Shown here piece by piece: positions 12,040 through 22,370 of a stretch of 64,000 nt of DNA. The position numbers were made by a program, and so were the translations under genes. The notes beneath the pieces are model-generated. The model saw only the letters and a list, made by a program, of their open reading frames with translations, was not told the origin of the DNA and did not search any database. Position 1 is the stretch's first letter; each line of letters opens with the position of its first letter. Origin of the DNA: Amyloporia xantha (lineage: Eukaryota > Basidiomycota > Agaricomycetes > Polyporales > Adustoporiaceae); the NCBI GenBank assembly GCA_036971615.1, contig JAYKKR010000008.1, forward strand, positions 186,001 to 250,000, given 5' to 3'.

Positions 12040-13677
12040 TGTTATGGATCTGGTGACTTTTGCAGCGAGACCCTTAGGATAGGTCTAAGGTCTGCTGAAA
12101 CCGAGCTAGAAAGGTTATGCAAAATGAAGCACTGGACTTCAAAATAAGGCTAATACCCTGTTAATGGTATAAAAAGGGCTTTTAGTCCGAGCCTTGTAAG
12201 ACCGACGTAAGACCGCTTTGTGAAGGAAATGAAGCAATAGACTTCAAAGGAAAGCTAATACCACTATAGAGGTATCAAAGGGTATTGATTACAAGTCTAG
12301 TAAGACCGTAGTAAGACCGCTTTGATAAGGAAATGAAGTAATAGACTTCACTATAGAGGTCTCAAAGGGTACTTAGTCTGAGTCTAATAAGACCGGAGAA
12401 AGACCACTTTTTAGCCTTTCTAATGATGAATACAAATGGATTCAAGTCCAGACTTGTATAGAATGAAGAAAGGTTTCAGAGTTAACTGAAGACCAAAGGG
12501 CGAAGGCGTGGTAGTGGGATTGTACCAGATCACACAACGAGTTACAAGTCAATACCTTTGAGCCAGGCTTACTTACTTGTACTGAACTCAAATGCAATAG
12601 GTCTTCAATTCCGAGACACAGTGAAGTTCTGTATACCGGCTACAGAGACTTGAATAGAAGAGATTGAATAGACTTGGAGTATTATCAGATAGGTCTTAAG
12701 ATATGAATAGAAGGTTTCAAAGTAGGACTTCAAACGATACAATGATACTCAAATCCTTCTCAAGTATTGTTGCCAGACTAAGGTCTTTAGGTAGCGCGAA
12801 GCAATACCGAAGACCGCTACTTAGCGCGAAGCTATAAGTAGTTTGTCGAGTCTGGGATAGGTCTGATACCAGCGCGTAGCTATGGCAAGCCCTACAAAAC
12901 CGAGAAGGAGACAAGGTCTCAAGGTAGCGCTGAGGCTTACAAATGGATTGGGTGGAAAGCTGCTGTTCTGTAGTGTACATGAGAGCGGTCTTATATACAT
13001 TTCCTGAGACAAGATTAAATAAGCAGAATAGAACCTACTCAAATGTTCCTTCTAAGTACCAGAGGCTTCTAAGCTATTTCTTTACCTCGCTTTAACCATG
13101 CTTTAACCATGCACATCAAGTCCGAAGCTTTTTCCTATTGTCCTAGTCACTGCCCTTCAAGTGGCACAGTATAGCCTTTGTATAGCCTCAAACGAGAACA
13201 ATAAGTGAGGCTATGACTGGGGCTATACAGCGCAACAAGACCGAGGCTATGTAGCCTACATGAGGCCTTGGTGAGCCTCGGAGTGGCCTTGGTCTTAGTG
13301 CCACTCCTAGCGCAACTGTGAGGGAGGCACTGCGGTTAGTGATGCTGTGAGCGGGTTTGGACATGGTTTCAAGTCAGAGACTTGGATAGGACCTTGAGAG
13401 CGAAGCTCAGTGATCCTATAGGTGTATTAAGACCGACCTAATTGAGGTAGCTTCGGTCTTAATACTTACCTAGACCGCAGTAAGCATAGTAAGCATTATA
13501 AGAGAAATAGGGCAAAAGCGGTACTTCTAAGGTGAAAATAAGAGTAAACAGATAAGTAGCAAGGATAAATAGCATAGAAATGGGTCTATACTTCGGTCTT
13601 GAGGATCAATAGAGAAGTCCGAAATTAGAAATAGAAGATAATACCTCTTGGGACTAAAAAGTCCCATTTCCCTAACA
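12040..13677. mobile_element. Probable solo LTR nested in the TC..CTGA element
   Basis: The segment begins TGTTATGGATCTGG and ends CCCTAACA, giving TG..CA with a 5-bp inverted terminal TGTTA/TAACA. It is flanked by a perfect 5-bp direct repeat AACAT at 12035-12039 and 13678-13682, the usual LTR-retrotransposon duplication. No internal gag-pol is present, so it is best explained as a solo LTR. Inside, 12070-12420 holds about two and a half degenerate units of some 110 bp with TAAGACCG and GAAGCAATAGACTTCA words. At 1638 bp it is long for an LTR, and a non-LTR origin is not excluded. Confidence 0.65.
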
Positions 13678-13682
13678 AACAT

Positions 13683-15400
13683 ATTCAGATATAATACAAT
13701 ACAGATGTGATACAAATAAATGTAACATATATTTGTGAAATACTAGAAGGAGAAATATGTGAGGCACTTACCATTTATTACTATCAATACAATATAATAA
13801 CTTTCAGTAATGAGCTTCAGAAGTAAAACAACAGACTTACTCACATTACAGTCTCAGACAGAATTGGAGCATAGGCAGATGGTGAAAAGAATTGTGAAGT
13901 TTAAGAACAGCTGAGAGATTCAAGTATGAATGGAAGATCAATATGAGCTTAGACATGTCCACTCACCAATTGCTACAACTTCTCAGAGAGAGTGAGTGCA
14001 CACTGAGTAAAAGTAATATCTGTCATGCACAGTGATACATCAGCATCAGCTTTGAAAAGATAAGTAGACTTACTTTGTATTGTCACTGTATGGCTATAGC
14101 CAGTACTTATAAGTAAGACTATAGTTGGAGATGAAGAAAGAAGACACGCACTTATTGCCTTTCAGGTCAACAGCATCCAACCAGTCCTGTGAAGTGTTAC
14201 TCCTCATGCCAGCCCAGAGATAGCTTAGATAGTATAAGTAAGGCAACAAACCAGATGAGCACCCAGAAGATTAGAGAAAGAGATAAATAGACCAGAGGCA
14301 GCCAAAGTAGAAGTGACAGCAGGACAACAAACATGGGAGTGAAGGAGTTAGAAGAGAAACAAGCGCAGTAACTGCTGTGGAATGAAGACATGGCAGATCA
14401 TGTGAATTTCATGGGACCTTCCCAATAAGGAAGCATGCCAGGGCACACTTCCTTATATGGAAGGTCATATGACCTTTAACCAGTGCATCATAACATGCTC
14501 ATTTCTTACATTTAAAGCCTCAATATTGCTCATTCTATCCCTGGCTCTGGTCTTTTGTATTAATGAGAATGTACAGAATACATGTTCTTAGTGCTATACT
14601 GTGTCAGTACCACCTTACCATTTCTCTTTTTCATAGTAACTATTTGTCCACTTGTATTCTCTATAGTGAGAACATTTCTACTCTCAGACATCTTAAGCAC
14701 AGATTGCTGGTGGAGAAAAATTGTTCTGTCTTCATACTGCTCATATTCTATGATATATTTGTGAGTAGTAGTTTTCACTAAGATAGGCCCAATTCATTCT
14801 CAACTACTATGGTCATGATGTGACAATCATGTGCAAGAGCCAAATAACCATTTATTTTGTACCTATTTACATCATAATGGGTAGTTATGCGACAGTTATG
14901 GTGATGAATAGCTGATTTTGAGTCACAACAAAGGGGTTGTTTTCATATATGTCACTTACATCAGCAACATGGTCAGACAAGTCGCGATCCTATTCCTTTC
15001 GAACGAGGACATTGTTTACAATTCGGCCACGGTCAGTCTCTCAGGAACACATTTCCACCCAGGTTGACTGTGCCCAAATCTTGTTTAATGTCCTCTGACT
15101 TCACATTTTGATTCTTTCATACTTTCTCTCTGCCAAACTGATGTAAGCGTGACAGCCACAGGTCACGTGAATTAGTCGAGAATGACTTCAGCCTATCTTA
15201 CTGGTAAAGTAAATGGCTTAGCATTCAATTGACAAACCACTACATTTGGTGTAAATGGTTGGATACATATATATACCAAATTGTCTGCAAATATTATGAC
15301 ATGGTTCAGAGTGCAAAATTACACAAAATCATTGAGTAAGAAATATGTCAAAAAATTTCAAAGCCACCCAAGTTGACCTGGGGTAATCTGAGATGACCTG
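13683..15400. other. Remainder of the TC..CTGA element, gene-free
   Basis: AT-rich non-coding DNA. A notable foldback lies at 14415-14433 / 14448-14466, where 17 of 19 positions pair (core ATAAGGAAG / CTTCCTTAT and GACCTTCC / GGAAGGTC). No recognisable gene. Confidence 0.45.
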
Positions 15401-15470
15401 AGACAACCTGAGAAATCTCAGGTCTTCCAGAGTGACCCAGGTGAACCTAGAGCAAAAGTGTTTTTTCTGA

Positions 15471-15887
15471 TGTCCCACCCCAGACCCTTGGAGACAGGTT
15501 AGAGTGCATGTTGAGTAGCTTGCAGGTGTGGTTTAGAAGATTTTCTGACAGGCTGTATGCATTTTTAGGCAGATTCAAAATAGAAGAGACTCGTAGCATA
15601 CGTACGTTCTTGTCCTTTGTGGTAGATCTCCGGGGAGTTCCTTCTTTGATGACAGTATTGCCCGTCTGTGTATCCTTTCCCACCAGGTCAGCCTTTTCTG
15701 GTTGATGAACCTTGATCTCTGAATTGAAAAGTTGGATGAGCTTGTGCTTATTGTATTGGGACAGATAATGAACATTGTGATAGCTGAGCACGCCTAGTAG
15801 CTGAGGAATAGTCAAGATAGATGGATCAAAGTTCAGTTTCACATATTCGCCACTAGAGATAACCTCAGTGGTTGTCCTGCGTGACAT
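15471..15887 (-). pseudogene. Src1/Man1, 5' part with HeH domain
   Basis: I chose the ATG at 15887 because MSRRTTTEV leads directly into the conserved N-terminal HeH helix-extension-helix domain. That domain spans about residues 11-50, with LNFDPSILTIPQLLGVL, YHNVHY and KLIQLFNSEI, matching the chromatin-binding HeH domain of fungal Src1/Heh proteins. A basic, Ser/Thr-rich linker follows. The frame runs to GGT at 15471, where the TC..CTGA element begins. Beyond the element the minus strand from 11778 reads on in one frame as an acidic, Pro-rich linker including DNVFQSS. Linker divergence and the downstream frameshifts argue for a pseudogene. Confidence 0.75.
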
Positions 15888-16245
15888 GGTGTGGAGAAAG
15901 TGACCGAGATGGCTGACAGCAAGAGCGGAGTGATAGTTTGTACCCAGGTCCGAGACCAAGTTCGGACCTGGATTATATAGACAATCCATTGCCACTCATT
16001 TCTTCACAATGAGTAGCTTCTTCCAGACAATGGAAGCTATCAATCCTGCATGTCCTGACTCAGAGGTGAGCAAATGGATAACAGACAATCCAAGCGGAAC
16101 ACAGTAAATGATCCCGATGCCCAGAGAGATGCACCCAAATGATCGCATAGTTCCATACCACTGTCGTTCTCTTTTGTCTTATGTTCAAGTTCCTTTCTTG
16201 TTCATTGCTGTGGGCTCTACCAAGCTTTTGAATGAAGGCCCTTTG
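15888..16245. other. Upstream flank of the Src1/Man1 5' part
   Basis: Non-coding sequence upstream of the HeH exon. A promoter is expected here, but no distinct element can be named. Confidence 0.3.
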
Positions 16246-16573
16246 AACAGTCACTCATATTCAGTGTTCAGTTACTGGCAGTTGGCAGTCAGCCAGTCAG
16301 TCAGTCAGTCAGTTCAGTTGGACATAAGTGCACGCACACTCAGTCACTGTGATCTCAGGTCAAAAGTCACTCATCTCATTGTCCAATTTATTATCAACAT
16401 GTGTGAACAGATGTGTGTGTGTTTGTGTACAGACCTGTGTTCGAACCCATGTCTAGTTGCACAGAAAGTGACTGAGTGCACACTTATGTCCAACTGAACT
16501 GACTGACTGACTGACTGACTGACTGGCTGACTGCCAACTGCCAGTAACTGAACACTGGATATGAGTGACTGTT
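16246..16573. repeat. Foldback element with about 95-bp arms built on CAGT tetranucleotides
   Basis: The left arm starts AACAGTCACTCATAT at 16246 and the right arm ends with the complement at 16573. The arms match through TTCAGTTACTGGCAGTTGGC, the (CAGT)n tract near 16288-16312 paired with (CTGA)n near 16497-16528, and ACATAAGTGCAC. About 130 bp of unpaired centre separates them. I found no flanking target duplication. CAGTG next to the arms would fit a hAT end, but the inverted repeat continues past it. Confidence 0.6.
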
Positions 16574-16734
16574 GAGTGCACTCATCATTCAAGTGATTGG
16601 CCATATGCAGTATACTATCTATATCAAACATTAGCAATGCATGGAGTGCACTAACCAGCTGACTGTCAAATAGCAAAAGCAATGTGATATGTGAACATCT
16701 CTGTATTACATAGCCATCTCTGACTGTTCACCAA

Positions 16735-16886
16735 CTATTCACAACACATACTGCAGTACATTATACCACTTCTGATACACGTTCTCATTGATATTCCCCT
16801 GCTATATAGCTCCATGACCATTACCAACACTTTCCAAAAAAAGAAATATTGCCATATATGGTAGAAATGAAAGTCGTGGAGCAGCA
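16735..16886. repeat. Dispersed AT-rich repeat, second copy at about 56790-56945
   Basis: The stretch contains TGATATTCCCCTGCT, CACTTTCCAAAAAAAGAAAT and ATGAAAGTCGT and recurs with few differences at 56790-56945. A more distant relative of its right part lies at 54635-54770 and 63700-63835. Function and class are unknown. An element L end fragment was inserted at 16887. Confidence 0.6.
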
Positions 16887-17460
16887 TTACAATTCCTGAG
16901 ATATGAAGGAAGTGTTTCTCTGGTGAGCCCAAACCGACACCAACTTTTGCATCCTAACCGTGGGAATGACATTTTGATTCAAATTTTGTATTGTAAGCGC
17001 CCAAGATTCTGGGGTTAGGGTCAGACTGTGGTTACCGCTGTTGTAAGATCACTTGTAGTCTCAATACAAAAATTGTCACCCATTACAAAGTTCAATACAA
17101 AACTGCCAGCACAACGCAACTTGTACAAACAACCCCAACATTGATGAGATAAGATCAAGCCCATATCTTATCTGAGTCTATGTCCTTGTATGGTATGTCA
17201 CATGATTAGATCACTTGTCTAATCATGTGCACTTATCATAACCCATGTGACAGATCAGTGGCTTGCTGGCCTCTGAAGTGTATATACTGTCACAATGAGC
17301 ACATTCAAAAAGTTGCCATATATGGAAATGCTTCTATCAGGGGGTAGCCATGGCTGTCGACAGACTGTCTCCTATTTTTTAAGATTTATTACCATTTGTT
17401 TATAGCCTATAGCCCCAATGTACACTTGCCCAAATGCGGAAATATGGCTGTCTTTGAGAT
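16887..17460 (-). mobile_element. Element L, right-end fragment (old, reverse orientation)
   Basis: Read on the minus strand this matches the last ~570 bp of the element L copies, ending TCAGGAATTGTAA with flanking T. It keeps the TTTTGTATTGAGACTACAAGTG-like block and the CATGATTAGA palindrome region, and it has many substitutions. Homology stops near 17457 just past the CATTTGGGCAAGTG block, so the left ~2.3 kb is missing. Confidence 0.7.
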
Positions 17461-18879
17461 AGGGTCGCCTACCTGTTGGTCACAGATTTCCATAGAAATG
17501 GATTGCTATTGATAGACATGGTTAGTACACTCAATTAAAGTGCATACAAGTGATAGTATAATGCATTGAGTCCTTACTTAGCGCAGATGTAGCATGATGC
17601 AGTATGTGACTAGAAGCCGGTGAGCTGGACAATGTCACATGACAGAGCTTGGCATCAGGAAAAATCTCCCTTACTTATAAGAGTTCATGAAGTACTTATC
17701 CATCTTATCCATCTCATATCTCTTTAATTCTACTCATCAGATTCTTATTGAGTGCTAATCTATCTCATATTTCACTAATCCTACTTATCATGTTCTCATT
17801 GAGGACTCACCTATCTTATATTTCTCTAATTTTACTCATCAAATTCTCAGTGATTGCTCATCTATCTCAGGGTGCTAATAAAACACTCAGAAGTTCTTAT
17901 GAGCTCTTCCAGTTGCTCACTTATTTCAGCTGTGTTGTGCTAGTATCTACTATGTATCAGATATATAAAATGAGCATCCCAAAAGCAAATATTTTTATTG
18001 ACAGACTTATATTGTGCTTGTGCAGCAAGGTCATAAAGAGACACCTGAGAAGATTATTCTTTGTTGTCTCAATCTTTCTTGAAAATCGAGGAAGAGATGA
18101 TGAGTCAGTGATAACAGTGTGGATGTTTTCTAGGAATGACCATTAGTTTCCTTTCTCTTCGGAATCTTCCATCTAGCTTTATGGAGGTTAGCCAAAAATA
18201 CTTTCTTTGTCAGTATCACATATTTTTTAAATCTGAAACAGATTACAATCTGAACAGTAATACCAAATTTTGAGTAGGCAATTTTTCAAGATGGAATAGT
18301 ACACTAGATGGTACCAAGATGTCATGATCTCTACAGCACTTCTATTATGAAGGTCTTTATCGGACAAAAATGGGATGCATATACAGCGGATACAGTTTAA
18401 TAATGTCCCCTGTAGTATTGTGATACTTCCGTCCGTTTATTTCTCGTACTCCTGGAAACTGATGTATACTGCTCGATCTATTTGCTTGATCCTGATATTG
18501 TACTTTAATAACCTTCAGTACTTACTAATGCTACTTGGGACCTTGGGACGGTTCCAATACCCGTTGACCTGCAGTATACTGTGGTCCATTGATTCCGTTA
18601 TTGTTTCTGGATAGATATTTCAGGAAGCTGCAACGACTGGAGTATACTTCAGTTCTCTGCAAATACTCCAGTATTCTTCGGTATACTTCAAATTGTCCTG
18701 CTCCTGTCCTGCTCCTGTTTTCCTCTCGCCCTGATTTTGAAAACTGCCCCAGTATACTGACATATACTGAGCTACTTCGATCTACTAAGCCTACTTCTGC
18801 TATGCATCTATCCTTGATGCTCTCCCTTGTTCATTTTTGGTTCCCTCTATCACCGCTCACTCACTAAGTCAGAAAAAAC
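17461..18879. other. Gene-free interval with a short tandem repeat and an isolated TC..CTGA-type end
   Basis: TCAGGAAAAATC at 17655 follows A and resembles a left end of the TC..CTGA family, with no partner end. About 17690-17875 holds three degenerate units of about 54 bp (TCTCATATCTCTTTAATTC-like). 18540-18800 is rich in AGTATACT words. No supported gene. Confidence 0.45.
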
Positions 18880-19400
18880 ATGAACTCCCTTCATCCCCCG
18901 CAGTTCCTGTCCTGTCTCTATCCCCGAGATGATTGCCTCCTGCCTGACTGTACTGTACAATTCCCCCAGTGGTATCAAGATGTCAATGGGCATCCTCTTT
19001 CTGTAAGTGACATTTTTCTCATTTTAAAGAACTACTTACATTATCCATGTGACATTCTAATTGCTCCGATGATGATTACAGGAACCTTCCTCTCCGACCG
19101 CAGCCTGCATGCTGTGTGGTCATTCATGGATCTTTCATTCGGCTGCCACTGTCATGCTTCAGCGTCCAGAGCTCCATGACTTAGCTGCTGGGAAAGGCGG
19201 TATCAAAAGTACTCACTGTGGAGGCTTTCATCGGGTGAGCCTCAATTTGGATGCAGTGTTTCCGTCTTTCATTCATTTTTGTCCGGGTTTTGTAGCAGGA
19301 TACCAGTCACAATTCATATGCAGCCAACACTCTGTGTGCCTGTGGCACCATCTGGGCTGCTCATGTACACCTAGGGCGCACACACTGCTTCGCTTCCTAG
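18880..19400 (+). CDS. Cys-rich CxxCGHxW / CGGF / CxCGxxW orphan protein, fragment
   Basis: Three exons fit: 18880-19002, 19082-19234 and 19299-19400, separated by introns of 79 and 64 nt with GT..AG borders. Exon 2 encodes CMLCGHSWIFH and later THCGGFHR; exon 3 continues DTSHNSYAANTLCVCGTIW and AAH. The order CxxCGHxWxxH, CGGF, CxCGxxWxxH looks like a small metal-binding domain that I associate with orphan proteins of agaric genomes; its function is unknown. The start at 18880 is only the first in-frame ATG and upstream exons are possible. A further 3' frame rich in Ser/Pro (19480-19660) may be its tail, cut by an element L fragment at about 19648. Probably a truncated gene. Confidence 0.5.
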
Positions 19401-19647
19401 CTTATTTACTCACCTAAGGCCACAGCGCTGACTACCTCAGGCTCCTCTCCGACTCCATCTATTCGCCCATTTGAGGTCCTGGTGCCTTTGTTCGCCAATG
19501 CTGTCACTCGTCGTCATGCCAGTGCTCTTCATTCGCTTTCTCAGCACCAGCACTCTCGTTCGGCTGTCTCTTTCATTGTGCCTCCTGCTCCTGCCCGAGG
19601 CTCACACCTCCCATATCCCTCCGGCTCTCCAATGCTCTCCTCCTGTG

Positions 19648-19827
19648 CTCACATGATTAGGTCATGTGTCTAGTCACATGCACTTATCCTTACACACATC
19701 AGCGGCTTGCTGGCCTTTGAAGTGTGTATACCATTGGATTGACCACATTCAAATATTACCATAGAAGGAAATACTTACATCAGGGGGTAGCCATGGCTGT
19801 CGACAGACTGTCCCATATTTTTTCAGA
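19648..19827 (-). mobile_element. Element L internal tail fragment
   Basis: Read on the minus strand this matches the part of element L from TCGACAGCCATGGCTACCCC to the CATGATTAGA palindrome. Neither terminus is present. It abuts the short inverted-repeat element that starts at 19828. Confidence 0.7.
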
Positions 19828-20766
19828 CTTGGTGGGAGCGGGCCAATAAATGGCAGGACGATTCCTGAGGATTTTGAAGTGCTGTCTTCCATTATTGCCC
19901 CACAAGGTTCAATAATATAATATTTTCATTACAATTGGATGACTTGCCTCTGATTACTCTTCAGACACTGACTTTACAAACTTATAGAGACAATCTGATG
20001 GCTGTGAAAACTAATCCCAATAAGTGTAGCAATCTACTATATTAACTTTGCAAGCACATGGCAACAGTCATAGAAACAGACTGCAAAGATATTACAAAAA
20101 TTGAAACTGGATCCTGATACAGGTGTATGTCAGTGAATATTGAGAATCTCAACACAAACATTACAACATTTCCTAATGAAGTAAGTGAGTTCTGTATGAT
20201 GGAGTGTAAAAGCAATTTTTGACCCTAACCCATTAGAAACTCTTGTAGTGTCATTAGAACACTTACTTACAAAGTGAACATTCTCTATCAAATGAGCCTA
20301 CTATGTATTTTTCACATTTTGTAATGACATTCCAAACTCACTCTAATGAGAGTACGAAGTCATCCTCATGATTACATCAGCTTGCTCTTCACCATACAAA
20401 CTTGCTTTTGAGATCATACATATTCACTCTAACTGCAATGCAAACCTGCTCAGGCTATAACAATGCTATTTATCAACCAAATCTTACAACAGCCATATCT
20501 CAGTAAGTATTGAGAATTCCAATACAAACATTACAACATTTCCTAATGAAGTAAATAAGTTCTATCTGATGGAATATAAAAGTGATTTTCGACACTAACC
20601 ACATACAAACCTTTCTAATGTCATTACAACATTTACTTATCAAGTCAACCTTGCCTTTCAAATGGGACCATTATGTATTTCACCCACTTTGTAATGGCAT
20701 TACAAATTTGCTCTAATCAACATTTCAAAGTCATATCAGTCCCCTTACTGGCCCGCTCCCACCAAG
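19828..20766. mobile_element. Short symmetric relative of element L with perfect 18-bp TIRs
   Basis: The first ~915 bp are nearly identical to the left part of the long element L copies. It then switches at GTCATATCAG to a different end, TTACTGGCCCGCTCCCACCAAG, the inverted complement of the left end. TIR: CTTGGTGGGAGCGGGCCA at 19828-19845 and its exact complement at 20749-20766. Flanks are A on the left and T on the right, with no target duplication. It is non-coding. The left flank is element L tail and the right flank is the CNBP gene fragment, so the original target is uncertain. Confidence 0.75.
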
Positions 20767-21138
20767 TTTCAACTGTGGAGGCTGTAAGTCGCACTCCTTC
20801 ATGATTTCCTCATTCATTCTGATTGCATACACTCCATTGATGTCTTCATTTTCATTTTCTGATCATTGTATGATCTTACTTACATTCAATGTCTAGTTGA
20901 CCACCAGGCGGCCAGCTGCCCTAAGGTGGGCACGCCTACATGGTAAGCACTTTGTGTACGCCTACCGTTCCATGTTTAAATCCCACCTGTCTATCTAATC
21001 TAGCTATAATTGTAAGTGAGTGAACGTTGTAAGATGCTGGGACTTACATTATTTCAATCAGGTTGCCTTGAGGGCCACATCTCACACGATTGCAACCAAG
21101 AGGCCAAGGCAAAGACTTGCTACAAGTGTCTTCTTTGA
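20767..21138 (+). pseudogene. CNBP/Byr3-type CCHC zinc-knuckle protein, fragment
   Basis: Spliced exons give zinc knuckles of a cellular nucleic-acid-binding protein. Exon 20767-20783 ends FNCGG; 20897-20942 encodes DHQAASCPKVGTPT. An 8-nt exon CTATAATT at 21004-21011 supplies C-Y-N, and 21062-21138 encodes the rest: CLEGHISHDC and KAKTCYKC. Joined, these follow the family spacing CxxCxxxGHxxxxC and its linkers closely. The copy lacks the N-terminal start, has Cys where the second knuckle normally has Gly, and stops right after the third knuckle begins. It is therefore a truncated remnant, cut on the left by the inverted-repeat element. Confidence 0.7.
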
Positions 21139-21230
21139 AGTCCTGGGTCCTGCCTTTCATCAGTCCTTCCCTCCTCTTTCATTGATATATACAGTACATT
21201 ACTAATCAAAAGGTATATTATATACTCTCA

Positions 21231-22367
21231 TCACACAGTATTCCAAATCAGATCTTTATGTAAATAGCCAGAGCTGTGTCGCCCTTGAATCTTTTGGAGA
21301 GTACCAGAATCCACAATCTTCATGTTTGACTCCAAGGTTGACTTGGTACCTGTACTTATGCCATCATTGAACCATATCTGCCCATCTGGCATAACTGCAC
21401 GTGCAGTAAAGTGGAATTGTCCAAAGTATATGATGCCACACAGCCTGTATTGACTTTCACCCTGTCCTATGTGGAATATGGAATCAAAGTCTATCTGGAG
21501 ACCATTTGTGAGAAACACCATAAAGTTGGGTGCTTCAGAGATGGTGTACTGCATCTTGAGCTTCTTTGGACATCTGGGGCACTTGTGTTGAGTCTTGCGC
21601 ATACACAGGGCATGTAGCCACTCTGATATTTTACGGTTCTTGGAAGATCCTAGCTTAAATGCACACTCCTTCCATAATGGCTTTGTACAGTCCCAGAGCA
21701 CAGGATTGTCTGTGTCACCCTCAAGCTCAGTGTGGCAGTGATTGCAGATCAGAGTCTTGGTCACATAATCCTCTGGAATGGCAAGCATGGTTGCACACAG
21801 CTTGTATATATCAGTGCCCTCCTTTCCTTCAACTGGAAATGCCTCTGAGTCAAGTTTGTGAAGCTCAGCTCGGAGTTCATCTCTGGCCTCTTCCATGGAC
21901 AACATGTGTGTATCCACCTTCTGGAATGTCTGAGTGAATCTGGTGAGCATGGCATTTTGACTGGAGATATTTGCTATCCAATGGTCATGACTTTGTCTAT
22001 ACACAGTGTATAGAATGAAGAAAAGAGAGTCATATGCACAGCTATAGCTCCCACCATCCCACTTGAATCCAGGAGGACCACTCTTCTCCAGTATGTCAGA
22101 TGCCTTGGACTTTTTTATCTGGCGCTCACTCTGCTCAGCCATGTCAATCTCTCTTTTGCGCTTGGTCCCTCTGTTCCTTTGCACCTTGTCATTGCTGACT
22201 GTCTCCAATACCTTGGTTCCCTTTGCAGGCACATACTTGGCCAACTGAAGCAGCTGCTTGACCTTGAATTCCTGGGCCTTTTTGCTGTTGTCTTTGTGCT
22301 TTTTGTCTGGTCTTCCCAGATCCTGCCATGCTGCATCCTCAGTTGGCTCTTCCAGTTCAAATGTCAA
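21231..22367 (-). CDS. USP-like cysteine peptidase domain of a Helitron
   Basis: 378 residues from the ATG at 22367. A basic N-terminus (KRKR and KKSK) precedes a peptidase core. The Cys box is GGSYSCAYDSLFFILY (Cys110), the His box is GQFHFTARAV (His319), and the WFNDG motif (residues 332-336) supplies a likely Asn/Asp partner. Between them lie CxxC pairs (C208/C211 and C263/C266), as in the zinc-binding finger of ubiquitin-specific proteases. This identifies a papain-fold deubiquitinase-like domain. It is downstream of the helicase fragment in the same orientation, consistent with a C-terminal module of the Helitron polyprotein. Whether it starts at this Met or is read from an upstream exon is unclear. 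Confidence 0.65.
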   Translation of the reverse strand: MTFELEEPTEDAAWQDLGRPDKKHKDNSKKAQEFKVKQLLQLAKYVPAKGTKVLETVSNDKVQRNRGTKRKREIDMAEQSERQIKKSKASDILEKSGPPGFKWDGGSYSCAYDSLFFILYTVYRQSHDHWIANISSQNAMLTRFTQTFQKVDTHMLSMEEARDELRAELHKLDSEAFPVEGKEGTDIYKLCATMLAIPEDYVTKTLICNHCHTELEGDTDNPVLWDCTKPLWKECAFKLGSSKNRKISEWLHALCMRKTQHKCPRCPKKLKMQYTISEAPNFMVFLTNGLQIDFDSIFHIGQGESQYRLCGIIYFGQFHFTARAVMPDGQIWFNDGISTGTKSTLESNMKIVDSGTLQKIQGRHSSGYLHKDLIWNTV

Positions 22368-22370
22368 ATG

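Larger units (their letters stand above)
11781..15470. mobile_element. TC..CTGA repeat element interrupting the Src1/Man1 gene
   Basis: The left end TCAGGAAAAACCCCTTT follows A at 11780 and the right end AAAAGTGTTTTTTCTGA ends at 15470 before T. Subterminal DNA on both sides is built of CTCAGAG, ACCTAGG and CCCAGAG words. A 7-bp-arm hairpin CCTGAGAaaTCTCAGG lies about 50 nt inside the right end. The flanks carry the two parts of one gene: HeH domain at 15887-15471 and MSC domain from 11778 down. This supports insertion between them, and no target duplication is visible. Removing the nested LTR candidate (12040-13677) and one 5-bp duplication leaves 2047 bp. No coding capacity is seen. Confidence 0.6.

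Noticed and set aside
19820..20775. Empty-site argument for the short element from its TTTCAGA / TTTCAAC flanks
   Set aside because: The left flank matches the element L tail and the apparent continuation GATTT fits that tail. However, the right flank is the CNBP exon, so the match is only a few bases and not a true empty site.
20927..20991. tRNA-like segment with AGGTGGG/CCCACCT ends and a B-box-like GTTTAAATCC
   Set aside because: Only 65 nt, with no D- or T-stem pairing, and it overlaps exon 2 and an intron of the CNBP fragment.
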